From Desulfovibrionaceae bacterium (GTDB lineage: Bacteria > Desulfobacterota > Desulfovibrionia > Desulfovibrionales > Desulfovibrionaceae), in contig JAFGBU010000003.1 of assembly GCA_016932995.1 (NCBI GenBank), positions 31,208-95,207 of the forward strand: 64,000 bases of DNA. The letters are read 5' to 3'. Positions 56,183 to 64,000 of this stretch are shown here, piece after piece; position 1 is the first letter of the stretch; each line of letters starts with the position of its first letter. The notes under the pieces were generated by a model. The model had not been told where the DNA came from, made no database searches, and saw only the letters and a program-made list of their open reading frames with translations. The position numbers and the translations under genes were made by a program.

Positions 56183-58168
56183 ATGCCTCTGCTTCCCAGC
56201 AAAGAAGCTCCCAAAGGCGTGGCCCTGGCGGAGCCCGAAGTGATCGAAAAGCACGCTGACGTTCTCATCGTCGGCGGCGGCATGGGCGCCTGCGGCACCG
56301 CCTTCGAGGCCTGTCGTTGGGCCGAAGGCAAGGACGTTTCCATCATGCTGCTGGACAAGGCCGCCCTCGAGCGCTCCGGCGCCGTGGCCCAGGGCCTGTC
56401 CGCCATCAACACCTACCTCGGCGAGAACGAGCCGGACGATTACGTGCGCATGGTCCGCACCGACCTCATGGGCCTGGTCCGCGAAGACCTGATCTTCGAC
56501 CTCGGCTGCCACGTCGACGATTCCGTGCACCTGTTCGAGGAATGGGGCCTGCCCTGCTGGATCAAGAAGGACGGCAAGAACCTGGACGGCGCCAAGGCCA
56601 AGGCCTCGGGCCTGTCCCTGCGCAACGGCGACGCCCCGGTGCGTTCCGGCCGCTGGCAGATGATGATCAACGGCGAGTCCTACAAGTGCATCATCGCCGA
56701 GGCCGCGAAGAACGCCCTTGGCGAGGACCGCTACATGGAGCGCATCTTCGTGACCAAGCTGCTCCTGGACGCCAACGTCCCGAACCGCATCGCCGGCGCC
56801 GTGGGCTTCTCGACCCGTGAGAACAAGGTCTACGTCTTCACCTGCAACACCTGCTGCGTGGCCTGCGGCGGCGCGGTCAACGTGTACCGCCCCCGGTCCA
56901 CCGGCGAGGGCATGGGCCGCGCCTGGTACCCGGTCTGGAACTCCGGCTCCTCCTACACCCTCTGCGCCCAGGTCGGCGCCGAGATGACCATGATGGAAAA
57001 CCGGTTCGTCCCGGCCCGCTTCAAGGACGGCTATGGTCCGGTCGGCGCCTGGTTCCTGCTCTTCAAGGCCAAGGCCACCAACTACAAGGGCGAGGACTAC
57101 TGCGTGACCAACAGGGCCATGATCAAGCCCTATGAGGATCGCGGCTACGCCAAGGGCAACGTCATCCCGACCTGCCTGCGCAACCACATGATGATCCGCG
57201 AGATGCGCGAAGGCCGCGGCCCGATCTTCATGGACACCAAGACCGCCCTGCAGACCAGCTTCGCCAGCCTGTCCCCCGAGGAGCAGAAGCACCTCGAGTC
57301 CGAGGCCTGGGAGGACTTCCTGGACATGTGCGTCGGTCAGGCCAACCTCTGGGCCGCCCAGAACTGCGCCCCTGAGGAGCGCGGCTCCGAGATCATGCCC
57401 ACCGAGCCCTACCTGCTCGGTTCGCACTCCGGCTGCTGCGGCATCTGGGTCTCCGGCCCGGACCTCGACTGGGTCCCGGACGACTACAAGATCAAGGCCG
57501 ACAACGGCAAGGTCTACAACCGCATGACCACGGTCATGGGCCTGTTCACCTGCGCCGACGGCGTAGGCGCCTCGGGCCACAAGTTCTCCTCGGGCTCCCA
57601 CGCCGAGGGGCGCATCGTGGGCAAGCAGATGGTGCGCTGGACCTTGGACCACAAGGACTACAAGCCGGCCCTGAAGCAGAGCGGCGCCGACCTGGCCAAG
57701 GAGCTGTACCAGCCCTGGTACACCTACAAGGAGTTCGCCAACGCCTCGACCGCCCCGGACATCAACCCGAACTACATCACGCCGAAGAACTTCATGACCC
57801 GGCTGATCAAGTGCACGGACGAGTACGGCGGCGGCGTGGGCACCTTCTACACGACTTCCAAGGCCCTGCTGTACACCGGTTTCTGGCTGCTCGGCATGCT
57901 CGAGGAAGACTCCAAGAAGCTCTGTGCCCGCGACCTGCACGAGCTCATGAGGGCCTGGGAGCAGTACCACAGGCTGTGGACCGTGCGCCTGCACATGCGC
58001 CACATCGCCTTCCGCGAGGAGTCCAGGTATCCGGGCTTCTACTATCGCGGTGACTTCATGGGCCTTGACGACGGCAAGTGGAAGTGCTTTGTCAACTCCA
58101 GGTTTGACATCGAGAAGCAGGAGTTGACCTGCTTCAAGAAGCCTTACTACCAGATCATCCCCAACTAA
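56183..58168 (+). CDS. aprA: AprA, adenylylsulfate reductase alpha subunit
   Basis: 661 residues, typical length. FAD-binding start ADVLIVGGGMGACGTAFEAC, 'LERSGAVAQGLSAINTYLGE' and 'EGRIVGKQMVRW' are family marks, as is the catalytic-site region around 'NRFVPARFKDGYGPVGAWF'. It reduces APS to sulfite and AMP in the cytoplasm. SD AAGGAGG at the start. A terminator follows 12 bp after the stop. Confidence 0.97.
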   Translation: MPLLPSKEAPKGVALAEPEVIEKHADVLIVGGGMGACGTAFEACRWAEGKDVSIMLLDKAALERSGAVAQGLSAINTYLGENEPDDYVRMVRTDLMGLVREDLIFDLGCHVDDSVHLFEEWGLPCWIKKDGKNLDGAKAKASGLSLRNGDAPVRSGRWQMMINGESYKCIIAEAAKNALGEDRYMERIFVTKLLLDANVPNRIAGAVGFSTRENKVYVFTCNTCCVACGGAVNVYRPRSTGEGMGRAWYPVWNSGSSYTLCAQVGAEMTMMENRFVPARFKDGYGPVGAWFLLFKAKATNYKGEDYCVTNRAMIKPYEDRGYAKGNVIPTCLRNHMMIREMREGRGPIFMDTKTALQTSFASLSPEEQKHLESEAWEDFLDMCVGQANLWAAQNCAPEERGSEIMPTEPYLLGSHSGCCGIWVSGPDLDWVPDDYKIKADNGKVYNRMTTVMGLFTCADGVGASGHKFSSGSHAEGRIVGKQMVRWTLDHKDYKPALKQSGADLAKELYQPWYTYKEFANASTAPDINPNYITPKNFMTRLIKCTDEYGGGVGTFYTTSKALLYTGFWLLGMLEEDSKKLCARDLHELMRAWEQYHRLWTVRLHMRHIAFREESRYPGFYYRGDFMGLDDGKWKCFVNSRFDIEKQELTCFKKPYYQIIPN

Positions 58169-58180
58169 CAGAGTCGCAAC

Positions 58181-58219
58181 GGCGGCTGCGGGCCCCGGCC
58201 CGCAGCCGCCCCTTTCTTT
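58181..58219 (+). terminator. Terminator after aprA
   Basis: Perfect 14-bp stem GGCGGCTGCGGGCC (58181-58194) with its complement (58197-58210) and a 2-nt centre, followed by CCTTTCTTT. The T-run is interrupted, so termination could be partial and allow read-through into qmoABC. Confidence 0.75.
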
Positions 58220-58228
58220 GAGTGGGGG

Positions 58229-58288
58229 AAAATGGTCTGAATCCGGGCTGGGACCTGTAGCGGTTACAGTCCGGATTTAGGCCATTTT
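58229..58288. repeat. Long imperfect palindrome before qmoA
   Basis: Outer arms AAAATGGTCTGAATCCGG (58229-58246) and CCGGATTTAGGCCATTTT (58271-58288) pair at 16 of 18 positions. Inside is a second perfect 5-bp stem CTGTA/TACAG (58255-58259 with 58265-58269). It lies 10 bp after the aprA terminator and ends in TTTT. It may be an attenuator, a processing site or a protein-binding site. Confidence 0.7.
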
Positions 58289-58403
58289 GCTGGCGAGGGC
58301 CTCCCAAGATCGCGGCGCAACGGCGCGGGCCGTCCGGAAAGACGTGCGGCGCGCGGGGCCAGGGCCGGGAGGACGGCCGTCAATCAATTACGGAGGAGAG
58401 AGA

Positions 58404-59654
58404 ATGTCGAACAACAGTATTCTCGTCGTGGGCGGCGGGTTCGCGGGCATAACCGCCGCCCTGGAGGCCGCTGAGATCGGGCATGAGGTCTTCATCGTGG
58501 AGAAGAACCCCTATCTCGGGGGGAGGGTCGCCCAGCTGAACAAGTATTTCCCCAAGCTCTGCCCCCCCTCATGCGGTTTGGAGATCCAGTTTCAGCGCAT
58601 CAAGAACAACCCCAAGGTAAAGTTCTTCACCCTGGCCGAGGTCCTGTCCGTGAGCGGCTCTCCGGGCGACTTCACGGTCAAGATCAAGCTCAGCCCCAGG
58701 TACGTCAACGAGAGGTGCACGGCCTGCGGCGAATGCGAGAAGGCCGCGAGCACCTTGGTCGAAAACGAGTTCGAGTTCGGACTGGTCAAGCGCAAGGCCG
58801 CCTACAGGACCCATCTGTTCGCCTTTCCCATGCGCTACACCCTGGACGCGGCCAAGTGCGGGGCCGACGAGCTGCGGAGGATCAAGGACTCCTGCCCCTA
58901 CGACGCCATCGACCTGGACGACGCCGAGAAGACCATCGAGCTCAACGTCGGCAGCATAGTCCTGGCCACCGGCTGGAAGCCCTACGACGTGGCCAAGCTG
59001 GGCGAGCTCGGCGGCGGCAAGTTGGCCAACGTGATCACCAACATGCAGATGGAGCGCCTGGCCTCCCCCAGCGGGCCGACCAACGGCAAGATACTTCGGC
59101 CCTCGGACAACAAGGCCCCCAGGAAGATCGCCTTTGTCCAGTGCGCCGGGTCCCGGGACCAGAACCACCTCAACTATTGCTCCTACATCTGTTGCATGGC
59201 GTCCCTCAAGCAGCTCAGCTATATCCGCGAGCAGAACCCGGACGCCCTGGTGGTGGTCTATTACATCGACCTGCGCACGCCCGGCCGCTACGAGGCCTTC
59301 AAGCGCCGGGCCACGGACGACAAAAAGCTCCTGCTGGTCAAGGGCAAGGTGGCCAAGATCGTGGAGGACGCGGGGACCGGCGATCCCACAGTCACGGTTG
59401 AAAACGCGGTCACCGGGATCAGGTCCGAGGAGCGCTTCGACCTGGTGGTCCTGGCCACGGGCATGCAGCCGAGCATCGCCGGCCGGGACGTCCCGGCCGG
59501 GGTCTCCCTGGACGAGGACGGCTTCATCATCAGCGGCATGGACAAGGGCTTCATCGCCGCCGGTTGCGCCAAGCTGCCCCTGGACGTCATGAAGACCGCC
59601 CAGTCCGGGACCGGGGCCGCGCTCAAAGCGATTCAAACCGTGGTAGGGAGGTAA
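58404..59654 (+). CDS. qmoA: QmoA, flavoprotein subunit of the Qmo complex
   Basis: 416 residues from ATG 58404 with SD GGAGGAG; an upstream in-frame ATG at 58287 is ignored. HdrA-like: FAD motif ILVVGGGFAGITAALEAA, 'VEKNPYLGGRVAQLNKYFPK', a CPPSCGLEIQ cysteine pair and a GXCAGSRD-type site FVQCAGSRDQNHLNYCS. With QmoB and QmoC it carries electrons from menaquinol to AprBA. Starts 235 bp after aprA, with a terminator and a palindrome in between. Confidence 0.96.
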   Translation: MSNNSILVVGGGFAGITAALEAAEIGHEVFIVEKNPYLGGRVAQLNKYFPKLCPPSCGLEIQFQRIKNNPKVKFFTLAEVLSVSGSPGDFTVKIKLSPRYVNERCTACGECEKAASTLVENEFEFGLVKRKAAYRTHLFAFPMRYTLDAAKCGADELRRIKDSCPYDAIDLDDAEKTIELNVGSIVLATGWKPYDVAKLGELGGGKLANVITNMQMERLASPSGPTNGKILRPSDNKAPRKIAFVQCAGSRDQNHLNYCSYICCMASLKQLSYIREQNPDALVVVYYIDLRTPGRYEAFKRRATDDKKLLLVKGKVAKIVEDAGTGDPTVTVENAVTGIRSEERFDLVVLATGMQPSIAGRDVPAGVSLDEDGFIISGMDKGFIAAGCAKLPLDVMKTAQSGTGAALKAIQTVVGR

Positions 59655-59657
59655 GAC

Positions 59658-61946
59658 ATGGCTGAAAAGCTTGGAGTATATATCTGCAGCGGGTGCGAAA
59701 TCGGCAAGAACCTCGATGTCGAGGCCCTGGCCGAGTTCGTCAGGAACGGCAAGCACAAGGCCATCTGCAAGCTGGTCAAGACCAACGCCGTGCTTTGCAG
59801 CCCGGACGGTCGCGCCGAGATCGAGGCCGACATAGCGGCCGCGGGCCTGGAGGGCGTGGTTGTCTGCGCCTGTTCGCCCCGGGCCAAGTGGGAGGTCTTC
59901 AACTTCGGTCCCAAGACCCTGGTCGGCAGGGTCAACCTGCGCGAGCAGTGCGTCTGGTCCTTTGAGGACGACCCGAAGTTCCCGGACCTGATGACCGTCT
60001 TGGCCAAGGACTATATCAACATGGGCATCATGAACTGCTCCAAGAGCGGGATCCCCGAGCCCGAGGTCCCGGAGGTCTGCCAGACGATCATGGTCCTGGG
60101 CGGCGGCTTCACCGGCCTGACCGCGGCCTTGAACGCCGCGACCCTGGGCAAGGAGGTCGTCCTGGTGGAGAAGGAGGACGCCCTGGGCGGCTATGCCGCC
60201 AAGATGTACAAGTCCTTTCCCCTGGCCCATCCCTATGACCAGACCCAGGACACGGGCATCGACAAGCTCATCGGCGCGGTGACCGACAACCCCAAGATCA
60301 AGGTCTTCACCGGCGCCGGGCTGGCCAATCTGGAGGGCGCGCCGGGCCTGTACAAGGCCACGGTCAAGACCGCGGCCGGAGAAGAGGTCCTGGACATCGG
60401 CGCCGTGGTCCTGGCCACGGGCTGGACCCGGGGCGAGGCCTCGTTCCTGGAACCCCTGGGCCTGGGTAAGTTGAAGAACGTGATCACCACCTATGACCTG
60501 GAGAAAATGGCCAAGAACGGCGGCATCGTCCGGCCCTCGGACAACAAGCCGGCCGAGTCCGTGGCCTTTATCCTGGACGTCGAGAAGTGCATGGAGGGCG
60601 TGGACTGGAGCCGCGGCGAGGTCTGCGAGCCGGTCGAGCCCCTGCCGGCCGAGGCGGCCAAAAAGGAGGAGGGGGCCGAGGAGGAGTTCGTCTACCAGGA
60701 CCTGGAGTCCGCCAAGCACATCTCCTACAGCTCCGAGATCTCAAGCCTCGTGGCCCTGAAGCAGGCCGGCTACGTCAGGGAAAGGAATCCCAACGCCCTG
60801 GCCTATATCCTCTACGACCACATGATGGTCCCGGGCATCAACGAGAAGTACTACAAGGCCGCCCAGGACAACCCCGGGATCATGCTCAGCAAGGCCCGGG
60901 TCACGGAGATCGCCGAGGGCGCGGGCGGCGGCCTGAGCATCAGCGCCAAGAACACCCTGATCGGCGAGTCCATCGAGATCCAGGCCGACCTGGTGGTCCT
61001 GCCCACGGCCGTGGTCCCGGTCACCGCCCACGAGCCGACCATAAACCTGGAGTACCGCCAGGGCCCGGCCTTCCCGGACCTGGACCTGTTCGACGGTTTC
61101 GCGGACTCCAACTACATCTGCTTCCCCTACGAGACCAGGCGGACCGGGGTCTACGCCGCGGGCTGCGTGCGCCAGCCCATGACCATGGCCACCTGCAGGG
61201 AGGACGCGGCCGGGGCGGTGCTCAAGGCCGTGCAGTGCGTCAACTCCGCCAACCACGGCGTGGCGGTCCACCCCCGGTCCGGGGACAAGACCTTCCCGGT
61301 GTTCAACTTCGTGCGCTGCACCCAGTGCAAGCGCTGCACCGAGGAGTGCCCGTTCGGGGCCCTGGACGACGACGAGAAGGGCACGCCCAAACCCAATCCC
61401 ACGCGCTGCCGCCGCTGCGGGACGTGCATGGGCGCCTGCCCGGAGCGGGTCATCAGCTTCGCGAACTACAACGTCGACCAGATCGGCTCGACGATCAAGG
61501 AAATCAAGGTCCCGGACAAGATCGACGAGGGCGGCCCCAGGGTCATTGTCCTGGCCTGCGAGAACGACGCCTATCCGGCCCTGGACATGGCCGCCATGCG
61601 CGGCCACAAGTGGAGCCCCTACGTGCGCTTCATCCCGGTGCGCTGCCTCGGCTCGGTGAACGCGATCTGGGTCGCCGACGCCATGAGCAAGGGCATTGAC
61701 GGGGTCATGCTCCTGGGCTGCAAGTACGGCGACGACTACCAGTGTCACTTCGTCAAGGGCTCGGAGCTGTGCAGCCGCCGCAAGGAGAACATCGCCGAGT
61801 CCCTGGGCCGGCTGGGAGTCGAGCCGGAGCGCGTGGAGCAGTTCGAGGTCTCCATCGACGACTACGACAAGATCCCGGGGATGATCGAGAAGTTCATGAA
61901 CGAGGTCATCAGCAAGTACGGCCCCAACCCCTTCAAGGGCTATTAG
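59658..61946 (+). CDS. qmoB: QmoB, HdrA/MvhD-like flavin and iron-sulfur subunit
   Basis: 762 residues. N-terminal CSGCEIGKN, HdrA-like FAD region 'IMVLGGGFTGLTAALNAATL', two [4Fe-4S] motifs (CTQCKRCTEECPFGA and CRRCGTCMGACPERV) around 550-600, and a C-terminal MvhD/FlpD-like domain ('VIVLACENDAYPALDMAAMR', RCLGSVNAIWVADAMSKG). It is the second cytoplasmic Qmo subunit, close to AprBA. It follows qmoA by 3 bp. Confidence 0.96.
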   Translation: MAEKLGVYICSGCEIGKNLDVEALAEFVRNGKHKAICKLVKTNAVLCSPDGRAEIEADIAAAGLEGVVVCACSPRAKWEVFNFGPKTLVGRVNLREQCVWSFEDDPKFPDLMTVLAKDYINMGIMNCSKSGIPEPEVPEVCQTIMVLGGGFTGLTAALNAATLGKEVVLVEKEDALGGYAAKMYKSFPLAHPYDQTQDTGIDKLIGAVTDNPKIKVFTGAGLANLEGAPGLYKATVKTAAGEEVLDIGAVVLATGWTRGEASFLEPLGLGKLKNVITTYDLEKMAKNGGIVRPSDNKPAESVAFILDVEKCMEGVDWSRGEVCEPVEPLPAEAAKKEEGAEEEFVYQDLESAKHISYSSEISSLVALKQAGYVRERNPNALAYILYDHMMVPGINEKYYKAAQDNPGIMLSKARVTEIAEGAGGGLSISAKNTLIGESIEIQADLVVLPTAVVPVTAHEPTINLEYRQGPAFPDLDLFDGFADSNYICFPYETRRTGVYAAGCVRQPMTMATCREDAAGAVLKAVQCVNSANHGVAVHPRSGDKTFPVFNFVRCTQCKRCTEECPFGALDDDEKGTPKPNPTRCRRCGTCMGACPERVISFANYNVDQIGSTIKEIKVPDKIDEGGPRVIVLACENDAYPALDMAAMRGHKWSPYVRFIPVRCLGSVNAIWVADAMSKGIDGVMLLGCKYGDDYQCHFVKGSELCSRRKENIAESLGRLGVEPERVEQFEVSIDDYDKIPGMIEKFMNEVISKYGPNPFKGY

Positions 61947-61959
61947 GAGGTGACGGACC

Positions 61960-63195
61960 ATGTCGAATACCGTCAGGGTTCAACCGGACCTTAATTTCGT
62001 CAAAGAATTGCAGGCGGTTGGGGGCGAGTCCCTCAAGAAGTGCTACCAGTGCGCCACGTGCAGCGTGGTCTGCCCCCTGTCACCCGACGACAGCCCCTAT
62101 CCCCGCAAGGAGATGGTCTGGGCCCAGTGGGGTCTCAAGGACAGGCTGCTCAACGACATAGACATCTGGCTGTGTCACAACTGCGGGACCTGCTCGGACC
62201 TGTGCCCCCGCGGGGCCAAGCCCGGCGACCTCCTGGCCGCCCTGCGCAACATGGCCTACCGCAACCTGGCCAAACCGAGCGCCATCGGCAAGTGGATGAG
62301 CTCGAGCAAGTTCATCCCGCTGCTCATGGCCATCCCGGCGGCCATCTACCTGATCATCTGGTTCATCAGGGCGGCCGTGCTCAAGGACGCCTTCCCCCTG
62401 AACGCGGACGGGAACGTGGTCTACGGGCTGCTGTTCCCCGGCGACTACACCATCGATCCCGTCTTCTCCCTGGCCTTTTTGTTCATGGTCTGCGCTTTCG
62501 TCAGCGGGACAAGGGCCCTGCTCAAGTCCTTCGAGGGCATGCCCAAGACCTACATCCTGGGCCGCAAGGAGCAGCCGGGCCTTATCAGGTGTCTGGTGGA
62601 GACGATCAAGTACGAGGTCGCCCGGCACACCCAGTTCCAGGACTGCGGCCAGGAGCCCCAGGACGTCAAGCGCTTCCAGGGCCACCTTTTGGTCTTCTAC
62701 GCCTTTGTCGCCCTGTTGGTGGTCACCGGCGTGGTGGCCTCGGGCCACTGGTTCGGGGGCTGGTTTCTGGGCGGCGTGCTCGGGCTCGAGGACCCGTTCA
62801 CCAAGCTCCTGTCCTGGGCCGGGCACACGCCCATGCCCCTGTGGAGCCCGGTTAAGCTTCTGGCCAACGCCGGGGCCGCGGCCCTGATCATCGGCCTGGT
62901 GTTTTTGACCAAGCGCAGGCTGAACCTGGACAAGGCCAAGCAGGGTTCCTCCTGGTACGACTGGTACCTGCTGACGGTCATCTGGGCCGTGGCCCTGACC
63001 GGCGTGGGCTCGGAGTTCCTCAGGCTGGTGAACGCCAAGTACCTGGCCTATCCGACCTACTTCCTGCACCTCATAGCCGTGTTCATGCTCCTGGCCTATC
63101 TGCCCTGGTCCAAGCTCGGGCACCTGGTCTACCGGACCGTGGCCCTGGCCTATGCCAGGAAGATCGGCAGGATTCCCATGCAGCCCAAGGGATAG
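61960..63195 (+). CDS. qmoC: QmoC, membrane cytochrome b/iron-sulfur subunit
   Basis: 411 residues. A HdrC-like N-terminus with two cluster motifs (CYQCATCSVVCPLSPDD and CHNCGTCSDLCPRGAKPGD), then a NarI-like membrane part with about six helices starting near residue 120 ('FIPLLMAIPAAIYLIIWF'). It takes electrons from menaquinol, bound to heme b histidines such as those in 'GVVASGHWFGGWF'. SD AGGAGGTGA, 13 bp after qmoB. Confidence 0.96.
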   Translation: MSNTVRVQPDLNFVKELQAVGGESLKKCYQCATCSVVCPLSPDDSPYPRKEMVWAQWGLKDRLLNDIDIWLCHNCGTCSDLCPRGAKPGDLLAALRNMAYRNLAKPSAIGKWMSSSKFIPLLMAIPAAIYLIIWFIRAAVLKDAFPLNADGNVVYGLLFPGDYTIDPVFSLAFLFMVCAFVSGTRALLKSFEGMPKTYILGRKEQPGLIRCLVETIKYEVARHTQFQDCGQEPQDVKRFQGHLLVFYAFVALLVVTGVVASGHWFGGWFLGGVLGLEDPFTKLLSWAGHTPMPLWSPVKLLANAGAAALIIGLVFLTKRRLNLDKAKQGSSWYDWYLLTVIWAVALTGVGSEFLRLVNAKYLAYPTYFLHLIAVFMLLAYLPWSKLGHLVYRTVALAYARKIGRIPMQPKG

Positions 63196-63249
63196 CGGGA
63201 ACAAGGCAAACCAAAAGGACTGAACTTTTCCGTCATAAGGAGGCATGAA

Positions 63250-63900
63250 ATGGCTGAAGCGAAAGTTTTCCCCATGAGCACCTTTGTTTCCTGTCTGAAG
63301 GGCGCCCAGGCCCCTGATCAGGAACTGATTGAAATGCTCGCCTATGTCACCCAGAACGAGGTGGACAGCGAGTTCGCGCCGGTGGCCGCGGCCCTGTCCA
63401 AGGCCTGGATATACGAGCAGGAGCCCGGGCTGACCAAGTACGCCGAGGGCGACATCACCGCCCTGGGCCAGAAGGTCTCCATCGCCCCGCTCCCGGCCGC
63501 GGACCTGGGCAAGGCCCAGGCCGCCCTGGGTATTCTGGCCGAGCTCAAGGCCGCGAACAAGGCCCTGGAGGCCGAGGTCGCGGGGCTTACGGCCGCGAAC
63601 AAGACCCTTGAGGGCGAGCTTGCCGCGGCCAAGGCCAAGGTCAAGGTCGTTGAGGACCAGTCCAAGGCCGGCGAGCAGAAGCTCGAGATATCCAGCAAGA
63701 AGATCGACGAGCACATCAAGAAGTTGGAGCAGCTCATGGCCGAGGTCGAGAAGGTCAAGCAGCAGGGCGTGGTGGTCGCCGGCGCGGCCGGCGGCGGCGC
63801 CCCGGCCGCCGAGGGCGCCGCGGGCCCGAGCGCCGAGGTCGGGGACGACTTCGGCTTTTCCGGAGGCGGCTCGGACCCGTTCTCGGACTCCAGCTGGTAG
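63250..63900 (+). CDS. Coiled-coil protein distal to qmoABC (DVU0851-like candidate)
   Basis: 216 residues. A folded N-terminal part (1-85, MAEAKVFPMSTFVSCLKGAQ) is followed by a long coiled coil (about 88-175, heptads such as LKAANKALEAEVAGLTAANK) and an acidic glycine-rich tail ending DPFSDSSW. Desulfovibrio genomes carry a conserved hypothetical gene at the end of the qmo operon (DVU0851 in D. vulgaris). The position matches, but the sequence link cannot be confirmed here. It has SD AAGGAGG, 54 bp after qmoC, and is followed by a terminator. A soluble scaffold or chaperone for the Apr-Qmo contact is a guess. Confidence 0.75.
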   Translation: MAEAKVFPMSTFVSCLKGAQAPDQELIEMLAYVTQNEVDSEFAPVAAALSKAWIYEQEPGLTKYAEGDITALGQKVSIAPLPAADLGKAQAALGILAELKAANKALEAEVAGLTAANKTLEGELAAAKAKVKVVEDQSKAGEQKLEISSKKIDEHIKKLEQLMAEVEKVKQQGVVVAGAAGGGAPAAEGAAGPSAEVGDDFGFSGGGSDPFSDSSW

Positions 63901-63916
63901 GCCCTTGGGTAAAGAC

Positions 63917-63952
63917 AAAAAGCCCCCGGCCGCTTGCGGCCGGGGGCTTTTT
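63917..63952. terminator. Bidirectional terminator between the qmo operon and glmS
   Basis: AAAAAGCCCCCGGCCGC (63917-63933) pairs perfectly with 63936-63952, giving a T-run on either strand. It closes the apr-qmo operon and also the convergent glmS gene. Confidence 0.93.
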
Positions 63953-63963
63953 CATTTTCGCGG

Positions 63964-64000
63964 CTACTCCACGGTGACGCTCTTGGCCAGGTTCCTGGGC
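63964..64000 (-). CDS. glmS: GlmS C-terminus (partial)
   Basis: Only the last 11 codons and the stop (TAG at 63966-63964) are visible, reading PRNLAKSVTVE. This ending is highly conserved in glutamine-fructose-6-phosphate aminotransferase, which makes glucosamine-6-phosphate for cell-wall synthesis. The gene runs off the right edge on the minus strand, converging on the qmo operon. Confidence 0.85.
   Translation of the reverse strand, partial: PRNLAKSVTVE

Overview
The window is high-GC DNA (most third codon positions are G or C) from an anaerobic sulfate-reducing bacterium. It carries sat, aprBA, qmoABC with its distal partner gene, and dsrMKJOP. This gene content, the RsbRD-type gene ahead of dsrM and the mannose-family PTS fragment beside ptsH-ptsI best fit a Desulfovibrionales-type (Desulfobacterota) organism. 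Species cannot be told from the sequence alone. No rRNA, tRNA, CRISPR array, insertion sequence or phage gene was seen; the window reads as core chromosome.

Layout. 1-3180 (minus): edge of a Pel-like exopolysaccharide locus (PelC-like lipoprotein, PelA-like deacetylase, start of a TPR protein). 3441-4920: STAS protein and a CorA transporter. 4988-10721 (minus): an RsbRD-domain gene and dsrMKJOP, closed by a strong terminator. 11010-19869: a B12-binding radical SAM/TPR protein (plus), then a compact minus-strand group reading from 19869 down: membrane protein, giant acyl-CoA dehydratase activase, small coiled-coil protein, acyl-CoA thioesterase and alpha/beta hydrolase. 20055-25593 (plus): a translation and RNA cluster, ffh-rpsP-khpA-rimM-trmD-rplS, terminator, rnhB-yraN. 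25621-29997 (minus): chemoreceptor plus hybrid histidine kinase from one promoter. 30209-39672 (plus): rsmI, PTS EIID, ptsH, ptsI, smpB, a GlcD/GlcF-type 2-hydroxyacid dehydrogenase pair, secA. 39694-41160 (minus): soluble histidine kinase. 41306-47418 (plus): argJ, an HD phosphohydrolase, the Mla phospholipid transport operon (E-F-D-C-A) and a phosphoesterase. 47596-53395 (minus): PpiD-like foldase, aconitase, a small coiled-coil protein and a chorismate mutase/EPSP-synthase-like fusion. 53464-63952: the sulfate-activation island, with sat on minus diverging from aprB-aprA-qmoA-qmoB-qmoC and a coiled-coil gene on plus. The last bases hold the C-terminus of glmS.

How the genes work together. 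Sat makes APS from sulfate and ATP. AprBA reduces APS to sulfite, with QmoABC supplying electrons from menaquinol. DsrMKJOP links the quinone pool and periplasm to the later steps of sulfite reduction (dsrAB and dsrC are not in the window). The 789-bp sat/aprB intergenic region is the most structured noncoding DNA here. It holds promoter matches in both directions, CRP/Rex-like half-sites over the sat -35 box, a perfect 21-bp inverted repeat and a very AT-rich island. The aprA/qmoA gap holds a terminator followed by a second, long imperfect palindrome, which suggests the apr-to-qmo ratio is set by attenuation. The most unusual protein is the chorismate mutase/EPSP-synthase-like fusion, whose key EPSPS motifs look lost.
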